A stretch of DNA of 64,000 nt, from NCBI GenBank assembly GCA_949300345.1, contig CASGDR010000007.1:105222-169221 (forward strand). The letters run 5' to 3'. Positions 45,031-53,066 of the stretch are shown piece after piece. The notes under the pieces are model-generated. The model worked only from the letters and a program-made list of their open reading frames with translations. It was not told the origin of the DNA and did not search any database. Every line of letters begins with the position of its first letter. Position 1 is the first letter of the stretch. Origin of the DNA: an uncultured bacterium. GTDB lineage: Bacteria > Bacillota_I > Bacilli_A > RFN20 > CAG-826. The translations under genes were made by a program, and so were the position numbers.

Positions 45031-45221
45031 ACAAAGCCCTTAAATACTGCAAGGAAGTGGCCCGCGAAGGCAAGCGGGTCCGCTGGCCCAAACGGGAAAC
45101 CCTCTTCCCGACCATCGCGGTGGTTATCGCCATCACTTTATTTGCCTGCCTCTTCATCGTTTTGGAAGACTTGACCGCCAATAGCATCATCAACCAGCTC
45201 AAGGCGGCCTTCGGAGGTTAA
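45027..45221 (+). CDS. secE: Protein translocase subunit SecE
   Basis: 64 residues, the short Gram-positive form: an amphipathic start with the conserved VRWPKRETLFPT, then one membrane helix. Partner of SecY (22997-24361). One base separates it from nusG. Confidence 0.96.
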   Translation: MNKALKYCKEVAREGKRVRWPKRETLFPTIAVVIAITLFACLFIVLEDLTANSIINQLKAAFGG

Positions 45222-45222
45222 T

Positions 45223-45777
45223 ATGCCCGCCAATCTAGCCGAAAAGCAGTGGTATATCGTTACCACCTACTCCATGCATGAGTCCAAGACCGCCAAAAAC
45301 CTCGAGAAGCGCATCGGGACCATGGGCATGGAAGACAAGATCTTCAGGGTTTTGGTCGCCGAGCAGGAAGTGCCCGTCTTGAAGGATGGATTGCCGACTG
45401 GCAAGACCAAGATGAAGAACCTCTATCCCGGATACATCTTCGTCGAGATGATCATGACCGACCAGTCCTGGTACATCGTCCGCAACACCCCCGGTGTCAC
45501 CGGCATCGCCGGTTCCTCCGGCGGCGGACAGAAGCCGACCCCGGTCTCCCGCGAAGAGATCGAACCGGTCTTGAAGAGGATGGGCCTCATCGACTCCTCC
45601 ATGTATGACCGCTACAACGTCGGGGATGCCGTCAAGGTCATCCACGGACCCCTTGAAGGGACCGAGGGCAAAATCATCTCCATCGATAAGGAAACCGGCG
45701 CCTGCCGTGTGGAAACCGTCTTCTTCGGACGCTCCACCCCGGTGGACGTGGACTTCTCCGAAATCGAGAGGATCTAA
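45223..45777 (+). CDS. nusG: Transcription antitermination/pausing factor NusG
   Basis: 184 residues. N-terminal NGN domain (KQWYIVTTYSMHESKTAKNL; LYPGYIFVEM; WYIVRNTPGVTG) and C-terminal KOW domain (VGDAVKVIHGPLEGTEGKI). Normal length and position. Confidence 0.97.
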   Translation: MPANLAEKQWYIVTTYSMHESKTAKNLEKRIGTMGMEDKIFRVLVAEQEVPVLKDGLPTGKTKMKNLYPGYIFVEMIMTDQSWYIVRNTPGVTGIAGSSGGGQKPTPVSREEIEPVLKRMGLIDSSMYDRYNVGDAVKVIHGPLEGTEGKIISIDKETGACRVETVFFGRSTPVDVDFSEIERI

Positions 45778-45793
45778 GCCCAATTACCTATGT

Positions 45794-45823
45794 AAAGCGA
45801 CTCCCTCGGGGGTCGCTTTTTTC
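45794..45823 (+). terminator. Terminator after nusG
   Basis: AAAGCGAC-TCCC / GGGG-GTCGCTTT followed by a T-run. Confidence 0.92.
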
Positions 45824-45891
45824 TCATTTAAGCAAGAGGCATATAAAGCCGCGATCTGAATCAAGTTAATGTAAATTCGCTCGCCCCGGGA

Positions 45892-45920
45892 TTGTTTCTC
45901 TCTCTCTCTCTCTTTACAAT
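45892..45920 (+). promoter_or_regulatory. Promoter with a (CT)8 repeat as its spacer: predicted phase-variable
   Basis: TTGTTT (45892-45897) and TACAAT (45915-45920) are separated by exactly 17 bases, of which 16 are (CT)8 (45898-45913). Gain or loss of one CT unit by slippage would change the spacing to 19 or 15, values that strongly weaken sigma-A promoters. As written, the spacing is optimal (ON). The gene 68 bases downstream encodes an anchored Big2 surface protein. Confidence 0.75.
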
Positions 45921-45988
45921 CACGTTGTGAACATGAGGCTGTGCACTCTTAACGCGGGCACGGACTTATCCTCACGGAGGCAATAAAT

Positions 45989-47608
45989 ATGAAAAAGCAA
46001 TCACTCGCCATCTTCTCCTCCATGGCCCTAGGCCTTTTGGCTGCCGTCGGGACCGTGGCTACCCTAGTCGGAAGCACCGCCCCTAACGCGGTGGAAGCCG
46101 CATCTGGGGACAAGGTCCAACTAAGCGCCGGTACATACGATAACACAGACAAGAACATCACATGGACCATGGACAATCTCATAACCATTACGCAGAACAA
46201 GGGATATTCGACTAATGATGTGAGTAGTAATTACATTTCGGCTCCCAGGATGTATAAAGGACACTATCTTTCGTTTAGCTGTGTCGAAGGCGTAACGATC
46301 AATTCCGTTGCCATGGAAACGGTCAACACATACAAAGGCTATGACATTACATATTGGTCGAGCAACACCTTTGCACCCGATTCAGAAAAACCGACTACCG
46401 CGACCATCGGTTCCACTGTTTCCGAGCTTGCAAGCTGGTCGGACATTACCGGTTTGGACACCCAATATCTGGTTATTCAGAATTCGTATGCGAAAGCTGC
46501 TAAATACACACAGTTGAGATTCAGCTCTCTTACCATTACCTACACTTCGACCGTCCAAGTGGTCAAACCGACCAGTGTCACGGTCACCCTTGATGCAAAC
46601 ACTCTGACATCCTTCGGCGCTACTACCCAGGCTACTGCGACAGTCCTGCCGGCGGATGCTACCGACAAATCTGTTACTTGGTCCAGCAACAACGAATCCG
46701 TTGCCACTGTCGACTCCATTACCGGTTTGGTAACGGCGATTGACAATGGCGTTGCAACCATCACCGCCACATGCGTGGCTGATGTTTCGGTTGCCGGATC
46801 GGCCCAAGTAAAAGTCGAAGCTGTTCAGACTGCCATTGAAAATGACCTTGTCATCACTCCCGATTCTTTCCCGGGAAACAGCTATGCCGAAAACAACGGC
46901 AACCACGATTATGGCAATGTCAGTTTCTATTCCAACCAGGTAATGAAATCTAACACCCAAGGTACCATCCAATTCCAGAAAACCAATGGTCTTATCAGAA
47001 ATAGTTTCAACCACTTCAACACCATCAAGACCATCTCGCTTTCCATCGCTAGCGGCAGCGTTAGCGTCTCTGCTGTAGACGAAGAAGGAACCAAGAACGA
47101 GGTTACCGGCACCAACGGTGTCTATGACTTCTCTTCCCTTGGCGTCACCCGCTATGAAATCGCCAACTCCAACGATGGTACTACTTATCTGAATTACATC
47201 GTGGTCGAATTTGCCGACCCCGATATGGAAGCCGCCAGGACCTGGGCCAAGTCCTTCAACTCCACCCTTGAACCCGTCTGCGAATCCGGAAATGGGGTCG
47301 ATGCTACCACCTGGGGCGACGTCTCCGCTTCCTATGAAGTCTTGACAGCCGATCAGAAGGCCGTCCTTTCCGGCGAAGCCCTTGATGTGGTTGTCACCGA
47401 CATCCAGGTTGCCGTCGAGAAGTATGAATACATCATTGGCAAGTACACCAACCTTGCCAACTTCATGGGCCGCGGCGTCTCCGCTTCCAATAACGGAGAG
47501 CCAATCAACGCTGATGTGACTGCCGCCATCCTCGCCGGCATCGTCGCCTTCAGCGCGGTCGTTTCCGTGGGACTGGTCCTTGCCATCAGGCGCCGCAAGA
47601 GGGCTTAG
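45989..47608 (+). CDS. Anchored surface protein with Big2-like Ig domain
   Basis: 539 residues. Signal peptide (core SMALGLLAAVGTVATLVG); a beta-rich region (about 40-188); a Big2 domain near residues 190-270 with the typical ATVLPADATDKSVTWSSNN and VATVDSITGLVTA; a further beta-rich region; an acidic helical part (about 405-490); and a C-terminal membrane helix with the basic end RRRKRA. No LPXTG motif. Same overall layout as the protein at 28577. Start set by CACGGAGG. The predicted phase-variable promoter lies directly upstream. Confidence 0.8.
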   Translation: MKKQSLAIFSSMALGLLAAVGTVATLVGSTAPNAVEAASGDKVQLSAGTYDNTDKNITWTMDNLITITQNKGYSTNDVSSNYISAPRMYKGHYLSFSCVEGVTINSVAMETVNTYKGYDITYWSSNTFAPDSEKPTTATIGSTVSELASWSDITGLDTQYLVIQNSYAKAAKYTQLRFSSLTITYTSTVQVVKPTSVTVTLDANTLTSFGATTQATATVLPADATDKSVTWSSNNESVATVDSITGLVTAIDNGVATITATCVADVSVAGSAQVKVEAVQTAIENDLVITPDSFPGNSYAENNGNHDYGNVSFYSNQVMKSNTQGTIQFQKTNGLIRNSFNHFNTIKTISLSIASGSVSVSAVDEEGTKNEVTGTNGVYDFSSLGVTRYEIANSNDGTTYLNYIVVEFADPDMEAARTWAKSFNSTLEPVCESGNGVDATTWGDVSASYEVLTADQKAVLSGEALDVVVTDIQVAVEKYEYIIGKYTNLANFMGRGVSASNNGEPINADVTAAILAGIVAFSAVVSVGLVLAIRRRKRA

Positions 47609-47654
47609 TCTCTATCAAGATTGCCACTCCATCCTCTACCTATGGTGTGGAAAG

Positions 47655-47677
47655 AGCCGCCGCAAGGTGGCTTTTTC
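47655..47677 (+). terminator. Terminator of the Big2 surface-protein gene
   Basis: AGCCGCC-GCAA-GGTGGCT (one G-T pair) followed by TTTT. Confidence 0.85.
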
Positions 47678-47789
47678 CTTCTTGGCGCACTTTCTGAGTG
47701 AATAGGTGCCTTCTAGGTGATACAACAAACCTGGTCTTCTGATCCAAGAGCCAAGAAACATTTGACCTTCACTCCATAAATCAGCCGAT

Positions 47790-48866
47790 ATGCATAATCC
47801 CGGAAAGTATCTATTGCTATCGATAAGCATACTTTGCTTGGTTTCTTGCTCCTCAGGCAGATACAAGAGGTCGTTCAAAGACGAGCCCTATGTCTATGAC
47901 ATGGGCATGAGGGATAACTACGGGCGCCTATATAACCAAGGGACCCTGCAGTTTGGCTGTGCCGAGTTTAGTAATACCCTCGATAGCTATAGGGGCGAGG
48001 GCATCAAGCTAGCCGTCATCGATTCGGGGGTCAGATACGATCATGACGCCTTCAGCGATGATAAGGGCAATTGCCGCTTCAGCGAAGAATCCGCCCTAGT
48101 GGGCGAATACCAGACCACTACGGTCAAGGAAGGGGGATACGGGATTCTCCAGGAAGACACCACGCTACAGGGGACTAGGCATGGGACCGGGGTAGCCGGG
48201 GTGATATTCGACGCCATAGACGGTAAGGGCGGTGCCGGGGCCGCCCCGGAGGTCGAACTGGTCTATGTGGCCTTAGACGGACTAGCCTCAGGCGTGGTCC
48301 TAAATGCGATGCAATATGTCTCCGGGCTGGATGTTGACATACTCACCATGTCGGTGGACTTTGACCTTTCGGATATGTCCGAAGCGACCGCCGATCGCTT
48401 CAAAGCTAGCTTCGAGCCGGTCATATCCTCCTTGGTGGATGGGGGCACCTTGATCTTCTGCTCCTCGGGCAATGACGGGGAGAATGCCTGCCACTTCCCG
48501 GCCAGCCATCAGGATACGATCGCCGTTGGGGCCTTGGAGGCCCTATCTTCGGTTCAGATCGCCTCTTATTCCAACTATGGTAGCAATGACCTAGTGGCCC
48601 CTGGCACCGTGATGGCCCCTTGGAGCAGCTATATCGCCGACGGGATCCTTTCCGATGATCCCCAATACGGGGTGGTTTCGGGGACTTCGTTTTCCACCCC
48701 GCTTACGGCGGCTGCCGCGGCCCTATATTGGTCCAAATACCCCGAGGCCACTGCCGCCCAGGTAAAGGAAGCCCTGTTTGATTCCTGCACTGACCTAGGG
48801 GATTATTCTCTCTATGGCCATGGGGGATTGAACCTGACTAGGCTGATGGAGACCGAGCCGGCCTGA
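47790..48866 (+). CDS. Subtilisin-family (S8) serine protease, lipoprotein
   Basis: 358 residues. Lipobox CLVSC (lipidated Cys at residue 20), so tethered to the outer face of the membrane. Catalytic triad: Asp in AVIDSGVRYDHDAF (near residue 77), His in GTRHGTGVAGVI (near 131), Ser in SGTSFSTPLTAAAAALY (near 297); oxyanion-type Asn in FCSSGNDGENA. No long pro-domain is apparent. Possible roles are processing or degradation of surface proteins; the substrate is unknown. No Shine-Dalgarno sequence before the ATG. Confidence 0.88.
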   Translation: MHNPGKYLLLSISILCLVSCSSGRYKRSFKDEPYVYDMGMRDNYGRLYNQGTLQFGCAEFSNTLDSYRGEGIKLAVIDSGVRYDHDAFSDDKGNCRFSEESALVGEYQTTTVKEGGYGILQEDTTLQGTRHGTGVAGVIFDAIDGKGGAGAAPEVELVYVALDGLASGVVLNAMQYVSGLDVDILTMSVDFDLSDMSEATADRFKASFEPVISSLVDGGTLIFCSSGNDGENACHFPASHQDTIAVGALEALSSVQIASYSNYGSNDLVAPGTVMAPWSSYIADGILSDDPQYGVVSGTSFSTPLTAAAAALYWSKYPEATAAQVKEALFDSCTDLGDYSLYGHGGLNLTRLMETEPA

Positions 48867-48891
48867 CAAACGCTTTGTTTTGCTAATTTGG

Positions 48892-48914
48892 GGCGGTCTT
48901 GACCGCCTTCTTTT
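48892..48914 (+). terminator. Terminator of the subtilase gene
   Basis: GGCGGTC-TT-GACCGCC then TTCTTTTT. Confidence 0.88.
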
Positions 48915-48947
48915 TGCTAAACTAAAGTATCTACAAGGAGGAGAGGC

Positions 48948-49673
48948 ATGTACGACTACAAGCTTTCCAAGACCCGGTTGGACGAAGTGCTCAACAAGCG
49001 CATCCAGTGCGAAGAGCCAAAAGGCGGTATACCATCATCGAACATAGGCATCAAAGACGGGGTTTCCTATACCGGATACCTCAGCTGCCTAACCGTAGAT
49101 ATAAAAAACCCCGAGACGGCATTCAAGAACCTAAAGGACAAGGATTCCAGGCTCATCAAGGCCCTAACGGGCGAGATATTGGAAATCATGCGCGACCATA
49201 AGGGTTTGCTTAGGTCCTACCAGGAAGGCTATGAGATCAAGGCCTTATATTCCACGCCCGACCAGGCCTCGATGGCCGAGGTCTTCCGGATTGCCTATAG
49301 GATCAACACCTTCATGCTGATGTACAACCTCAATTTGGAGAAGAGGGGATATAAGGAACTAAAGGCCGGGATCGGCATCGCCGCCGGCAAGTCCCTGTTC
49401 CTTCTAGCGGGCGATGACGAGGTCTATCTTGGCGCCGCGATCGACCAATCCCGGGAATTGGCCCATAGAGCCAACAAGAAGCTGGGCAACAAGTTCGTCA
49501 ACGCCATCGCGATGGACCGCCTCTTCCGGGAGAACATTTTGCCCGTGCTAAAGAAGGACGACCCCAACTACGAAAGCTGGCTGGCCCCCTTCAAGTTCAC
49601 CACCTATACCTTCTACCACTGCAACATCCTGCAGGAAGATTTCGCCAGGTACGCGAAAAGATACGTGAAGTGA
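48948..49673 (+). CDS. Divergent class III nucleotidyl cyclase-like protein
   Basis: 241 residues, soluble, no extra domain. The fold signature of class III adenylate/guanylate cyclases can be followed: a first metal Asp in LSCLTVDIKNPETAF, then YQEGYEIKALYS where GDG(F)xAxF is expected, then AGIGIAAGKSLFLLAG and YLGAAIDQSRELAHRA where the substrate and transition-state residues lie. The second metal Asp appears replaced by Glu and the usual Asn by Asp, so it may be inactive, altered in specificity or use only some ligands. Strong Shine-Dalgarno (AAGGAGGAG). No effector gene typical of cyclic-nucleotide defence systems is adjacent. Confidence 0.55.
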   Translation: MYDYKLSKTRLDEVLNKRIQCEEPKGGIPSSNIGIKDGVSYTGYLSCLTVDIKNPETAFKNLKDKDSRLIKALTGEILEIMRDHKGLLRSYQEGYEIKALYSTPDQASMAEVFRIAYRINTFMLMYNLNLEKRGYKELKAGIGIAAGKSLFLLAGDDEVYLGAAIDQSRELAHRANKKLGNKFVNAIAMDRLFRENILPVLKKDDPNYESWLAPFKFTTYTFYHCNILQEDFARYAKRYVK

Positions 49674-49718
49674 AGATTTTCCTTTAGTTGCTCTTCTTTC
49701 CTTAGATATATCAGCCGT

Positions 49719-50447
49719 ATGAACAAGAAAATCATTCTTTTGGTCGCCCCGGTCCTGCTACTGGCCGCCTGCGACGCCTCCTCTACATCCGGCAACTCCT
49801 TTGATCTCAACACGTCTTCCTCCTGGAGCCATCCCTATCAGGATAGTACCTGTGAGAACCTCGCCAGAGGCGTAGGGTCCTTGCTTGAAAACCAGAAGGT
49901 CAAGGCCGTGGTCACCGCTCTCAATGACACGACCGCCATATCCGGCAATAGGTTTGCCATCCAAAACGGCGACTTTGCCGTCCTCGTCGCAGGTAGCCTC
50001 CCCAGCGGCATCGAAGTCGGTGACTCCGTGGAAATAATAGGCCAGCCCCTTTTGATGGGGGAAAACGGCCACTATCGCTATAACCTCGATGTGGGAGAGG
50101 ATATCAATGGCACCTACATTTCCCTCATCGACGAGGTGATTTCAGCCAACACGCTGAGAGATCTCGATCTGGATAACATCATGTGGTATCGCTATGCCAA
50201 GATCGAACTGCCCCTGACCGAGGTGGCCCTGGATACCTCGGGCAGTGCCAACAACGTCTATACCGCCAAACTCGGCGATAAGGACGTGGCCCTAGGCATC
50301 GGCTCTAGCGTCCTTTCCAGCGAGGAATGGATCACGGCCGCCGAAGAGGGGCAATTCACTTTGAAGGGCCTACTCAACACCAATGGCATGGTTAGCCAAA
50401 GCGGCGCCCCCATCATCAGGGTGGCTTCCACCGACGCCATCGGCTAA
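49719..50447 (+). CDS. Small lipoprotein, function unknown
   Basis: 242 residues. Lipobox LLAAC (lipidated Cys at residue 18), a short Ser-rich linker, then a beta-rich domain that may be two OB-fold-like halves (VKAVVTALNDTTAISGNRFA; VGDSVEIIGQPLL). Family not recognised. TATATC (49707-49712) ends six bases before the ATG and there is no Shine-Dalgarno sequence, so it may be leaderless. Confidence 0.7.
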   Translation: MNKKIILLVAPVLLLAACDASSTSGNSFDLNTSSSWSHPYQDSTCENLARGVGSLLENQKVKAVVTALNDTTAISGNRFAIQNGDFAVLVAGSLPSGIEVGDSVEIIGQPLLMGENGHYRYNLDVGEDINGTYISLIDEVISANTLRDLDLDNIMWYRYAKIELPLTEVALDTSGSANNVYTAKLGDKDVALGIGSSVLSSEEWITAAEEGQFTLKGLLNTNGMVSQSGAPIIRVASTDAIG

Positions 50448-50537
50448 ACCCTTTCCCAGTTCTTTGGATGTCAGGGTCGCTGCCAACCGGGCAATTGCCC
50501 CTTTTTGATACGGCTATTTGGCTTATATACTTACTCC

Positions 50538-51527
50538 ATGCTTGATATTGCGATCATCGGGGCCGGGACCTGGGGATTGGCCCTGGCCAACCTTCTTTCC
50601 GACAAGGGCTATTTCCCCAAGGTCTATGCCCACTTCGACTATGAGGCCGATAGGCTCAATAAGACCAGGGCCCATCCCCGTTTCTCCGGAGTAAGGCTAA
50701 GCGAGAACATCTCTTTCCTACATGAGCAGGACGAATCGCTCAAGGGACTGGATATTTTGGTTTTGGCGGTTCCTTCTCCCTTTGTTAGGGAAAGCGTCAG
50801 GTCCATTGCCCCATATCTAGACAAATCCACGGTCGTGGTCACCGTATCCAAGGGCTTAGAAGATGGTACTTTCCTAACCATGTCGGAAGTAATTGAGCAG
50901 GAACTTGATGGCAATCCCGTGGTGGCCCTCTCGGGCCCCACCCACGCCGAAGAGGTGGCTAGGAGGCTACCTACCTTATGCGTCTCTTCCAGCAAAGACG
51001 TAGAAGCCGCGAAGATGGTAAGGGACGTCTTTTCTTCGGAATACTTCCGGGTCTATGAAAACCCCGATGTGAAAGGGGTAGAGCTATCCGGGGCCTTAAA
51101 GAACATCATCGCTTTGGCTTCCGGCATCTGCGATGGCCTGGGCTATGGGGATAACGCCAAGGCGGCCCTGATTACCAGGGGACTAAACGAGATGATCCGT
51201 CTTGGGGTGAGCCTAGGGGCCAAAAGGGATACCTTCTTTGGCCTAGCCGGGCTAGGGGACTTGGTGGTCACCTGCTCTAGCAGCCATTCCCGCAACCACG
51301 AATGCGGTCTTTATATCGGGCAGGGTTATTCGGTGAGTGAGGCCAAGGCCAAGGTCGCCATGGCGGTCGAGGGCCTCAACGCCTTGGAGGCCGCCTATCA
51401 TCTATCCAAGCAGAAGGGCATCGAGATGCCCATCACCCATGGGGTCTATGATGTGGTCTACAAGGGGGTCTATCCCCTCGATGCCGTCAGGGCTCTATTC
51501 TCCCGCGACCTCAAAAGCGAGGACTAG
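50538..51527 (+). CDS. gpsA: NAD(P)-dependent glycerol-3-phosphate dehydrogenase
   Basis: Makes sn-glycerol 3-phosphate from dihydroxyacetone phosphate for phospholipids. 329 residues from the ATG at 50538 (MLDIAIIGAGTWGLALANLL). Motifs: GAGTWG dinucleotide site, VPSPFVR, LSGPTHAEEV, and the catalytic Lys in ELSGALKNIIALASG. A longer frame from 50505 was rejected because a promoter-like TTGATA-15-TATACT (50505-50531) lies within it, its -10 ending six bases before the chosen ATG. Two bases before the SGNH hydrolase gene. Confidence 0.95.
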   Translation: MLDIAIIGAGTWGLALANLLSDKGYFPKVYAHFDYEADRLNKTRAHPRFSGVRLSENISFLHEQDESLKGLDILVLAVPSPFVRESVRSIAPYLDKSTVVVTVSKGLEDGTFLTMSEVIEQELDGNPVVALSGPTHAEEVARRLPTLCVSSSKDVEAAKMVRDVFSSEYFRVYENPDVKGVELSGALKNIIALASGICDGLGYGDNAKAALITRGLNEMIRLGVSLGAKRDTFFGLAGLGDLVVTCSSSHSRNHECGLYIGQGYSVSEAKAKVAMAVEGLNALEAAYHLSKQKGIEMPITHGVYDVVYKGVYPLDAVRALFSRDLKSED

Positions 51528-51529
51528 CG

Positions 51530-52123
51530 ATGCGCTTCAAAGCCGAAGCGAGCCTGCTAAAGGACAAGGTATCTTCCGCCGGGGTTGAAGGGCATAGCAG
51601 CCTTCTTATCGGCGATTCATACATGAATCCCGCCTTTTTCCTCGATCTTGAACGCCTATATGGGGACAAGGACATCTTGCTTTTGGGGATCAATGGTTCC
51701 TGCGCTAGGGACTGGAGGGAGATATTGCCCTTTGTGGTGGGTAAGTCCCCATATGCCTTCGTGATCCATATGGGCACGAATGACGTCTATGAAGAGGACC
51801 GGGAAGAGGATAAGGTCATCAAGGACATCCGTTATGTCCTAGATAGGATAAGTAGGGAGCATCCCTCCTCTTTGGTCTATGTCCTCGGCCTGCCTCATCG
51901 GGACGATGATCCTAGGAAGAAGCAGGCGGTAGGGGATATCAATAGGGCTTTGGAAGATATGTGCGAGGGTCATCCCCAAAGGGCTTATGCCGATTATTTC
52001 AAGGACGTGGATGTCTTTGGCCTAGTCGATGGGATACACATGGACAAAGAGGGATATTCTTCCCTGCATAGGGCCTTGCATCAAGCGGGCTTTCATCCCA
52101 AAGACAAGCAATTGGCTTCCTAG
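51530..52123 (+). CDS. SGNH/GDSL-type hydrolase
   Basis: 197 residues. Blocks in order: LLIGDSYMNP (nucleophile Ser), a Gly in LGINGSC, MGTNDVYEED (Asn), and DGIHMDKEGY (Asp and His). No signal peptide, so likely cytoplasmic. Acts on esters (lipid, sugar O-acetyl or thioester); the substrate is not predictable. Co-transcribed with gpsA, which hints at lipid metabolism. Confidence 0.8.
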   Translation: MRFKAEASLLKDKVSSAGVEGHSSLLIGDSYMNPAFFLDLERLYGDKDILLLGINGSCARDWREILPFVVGKSPYAFVIHMGTNDVYEEDREEDKVIKDIRYVLDRISREHPSSLVYVLGLPHRDDDPRKKQAVGDINRALEDMCEGHPQRAYADYFKDVDVFGLVDGIHMDKEGYSSLHRALHQAGFHPKDKQLAS

Positions 52124-52208
52124 ATGCGATCAGCTTCGTATCGAGGAAGGCAATCGCCCCATATTCCCCTTTGATTTTGGAGCCCGGCTTAGTAAAATTA
52201 GCGGGCTT

Positions 52209-52300
52209 GGAGGCGTACCCAAGAGGCCGAAGGGGGCAGGTTGCTAACCTGTTAGGCCGGTTCTGCCGGCGCTCGAGTTCGAATCTCGACGCCTCCGCCA
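52209..52300 (+). tRNA. tRNA-Ser (GCT)
   Basis: 92 bases, class II with a long variable arm (AGGCCGGTTCTGCCGGC region). Acceptor GGAGGCG / CGCCTCC, anticodon loop TTGCTAA with anticodon GCT, T-loop TTCGAAT, and encoded CCA. Confidence 0.97.
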
Positions 52301-52311
52301 GATGCAAATCC

Positions 52312-52340
52312 GCCGTGTCCCATCTAGGGCACGGCTTTTG
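52312..52340 (+). terminator. Terminator-like hairpin after tRNA-Ser
   Basis: GCCGTG-T-CCC / GGG-CACGGC followed by TTTTGCTTT. Two more GC-rich hairpins (ACCCC-TAC-GGGGT and GGGGG-AAATT-CCCCC) lie just downstream before tRNA-Ile. Confidence 0.8.
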
Positions 52341-52439
52341 CTTTACGCTCGCATAGTTAAACCCCTACGGGGTCGGGGGAAATTCCCCCTTGTTATGCCC
52401 CCTCTTAGTGAGTATATTTAGAAAGCGCCAACGGCGCAT

Positions 52440-52516
52440 GGGCCTTTAGCTCAGCTGGTTAGAGCGTGCGCTTGATAAGCGCAAGGTCGATGGTTCGAGC
52501 CCATTAAGGCCCACCA
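52440..52516 (+). tRNA. tRNA-Ile (GAT)
   Basis: 77 bases; acceptor GGGCCTT / AAGGCCC, anticodon loop TTGATAA (anticodon GAT), T-loop TTCGAGC, encoded CCA. Confidence 0.97.
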
Positions 52517-52530
52517 GCAAATAGAGTCAG

Positions 52531-52549
52531 GCCCCGGTTTTCCCGGGGC
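52531..52549 (+). other. GC-rich hairpin between tRNA-Ile and tRNA-Val
   Basis: GCCCCGG / CCGGGGC with a TTTTC loop, followed by TTATTC. Possible weak terminator or processing site. Confidence 0.5.
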
Positions 52550-52557
52550 TTATTCAT

Positions 52558-52632
52558 GGGTGCTTAGCTCAGCGGGAGAGCGCTTCCTTCACACGGAAGA
52601 GGTCACAGGTTCGAAACCTGTAGCACCCACCA
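52558..52632 (+). tRNA. tRNA-Val (CAC)
   Basis: 75 bases; acceptor GGGTGCT / AGCACCC, anticodon stem CTTCC/GGAAG around loop TTCACAC (anticodon CAC), T-loop TTCGAAA, encoded CCA. Confidence 0.96.
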
Positions 52633-52635
52633 ATC

Positions 52636-52711
52636 GCCGGCTTAGCTCAGCTGGTAGAGCAACCGCCTTGTAAGCGGTAGGTCGATGGTTCGAGTCCGTC
52701 AGGCGGCACCA
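52636..52711 (+). tRNA. tRNA-Thr (TGT) with an acceptor-stem mismatch
   Basis: 76 bases; anticodon stem ACCGC/GCGGT around loop CTTGTAA (anticodon TGT), T-loop TTCGAGT, encoded CCA. Acceptor GCCGGCT faces AGGCGGC, leaving a G-G opposition at the fifth pair; otherwise canonical. Confidence 0.93.
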
Positions 52712-52721
52712 ATCGGATACT

Positions 52722-52742
52722 CCCCCCATAACGGGGGTTTTC
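52722..52742 (+). terminator. Terminator of the tRNA cluster
   Basis: CCCCC / GGGGG stem with a short AT loop followed by TTTTC. Confidence 0.85.
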
Positions 52743-53030
52743 TTATGGCTTTATATAAGAAGGGGTGATAGGGCAAGCCCATCCGTCCTATCAAATGGCG
52801 CGACTAAATTAATTTTAACCGGTGTAAAAATTAGGCGTGATTCCCGCATGGCCATATCCCGGATTGTTTCAGAAAATCCACGGTTTTTTGCCCTTTTTCC
52901 ATCCGTTTCGGCTCGAAACCTTAGACGGAAAAGCGCCATCAATACCGAAGTATTAAGGTTTTATCGGTGTTTTTCGATATATTGGTGCCATCGCTTATAG
53001 GATTTTGCGAAAATACGATATTTGATTCTG
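52743..53030. other. Gene-free AT-rich region
   Basis: No convincing gene. It contains an inverted repeat, AAACCTTA (52916-52923) with TAAGGTTT (52954-52961), and an overlapping ACCGA/TCGGT pair, which could be a regulator site upstream of the G-tract promoter. Confidence 0.4.
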
Positions 53031-53060
53031 TTGACAACGATAAGACGGGGGGGGTATTTT
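53031..53060 (+). promoter_or_regulatory. Promoter with a G8 tract in its spacer: predicted phase-variable
   Basis: Perfect -35 TTGACA (53031-53036), an 18-base spacer ending in eight consecutive G (53047-53054), then TATTTT (53055-53060). A one-base loss of G gives the optimal 17-base spacing; gain gives 19. Homopolymeric G/C tracts in this position control on/off or graded expression of surface proteins in other bacteria (for example Neisseria porA). It drives the TasA/SipW-like operon. Confidence 0.7.
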
Positions 53061-53066
53061 TTATCC

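Noticed and set aside
48948..50447. Cyclase plus adjacent gene as a Pycsar-like defence pair
   Set aside because: The neighbour is a secreted lipoprotein, not a cyclic-nucleotide-gated effector, and no other defence gene is nearby.
52751..52942. A 63-codon minus-strand frame after the tRNA cluster
   Set aside because: No ribosome site, unlike-coding composition, and overlaps probable regulatory repeats.
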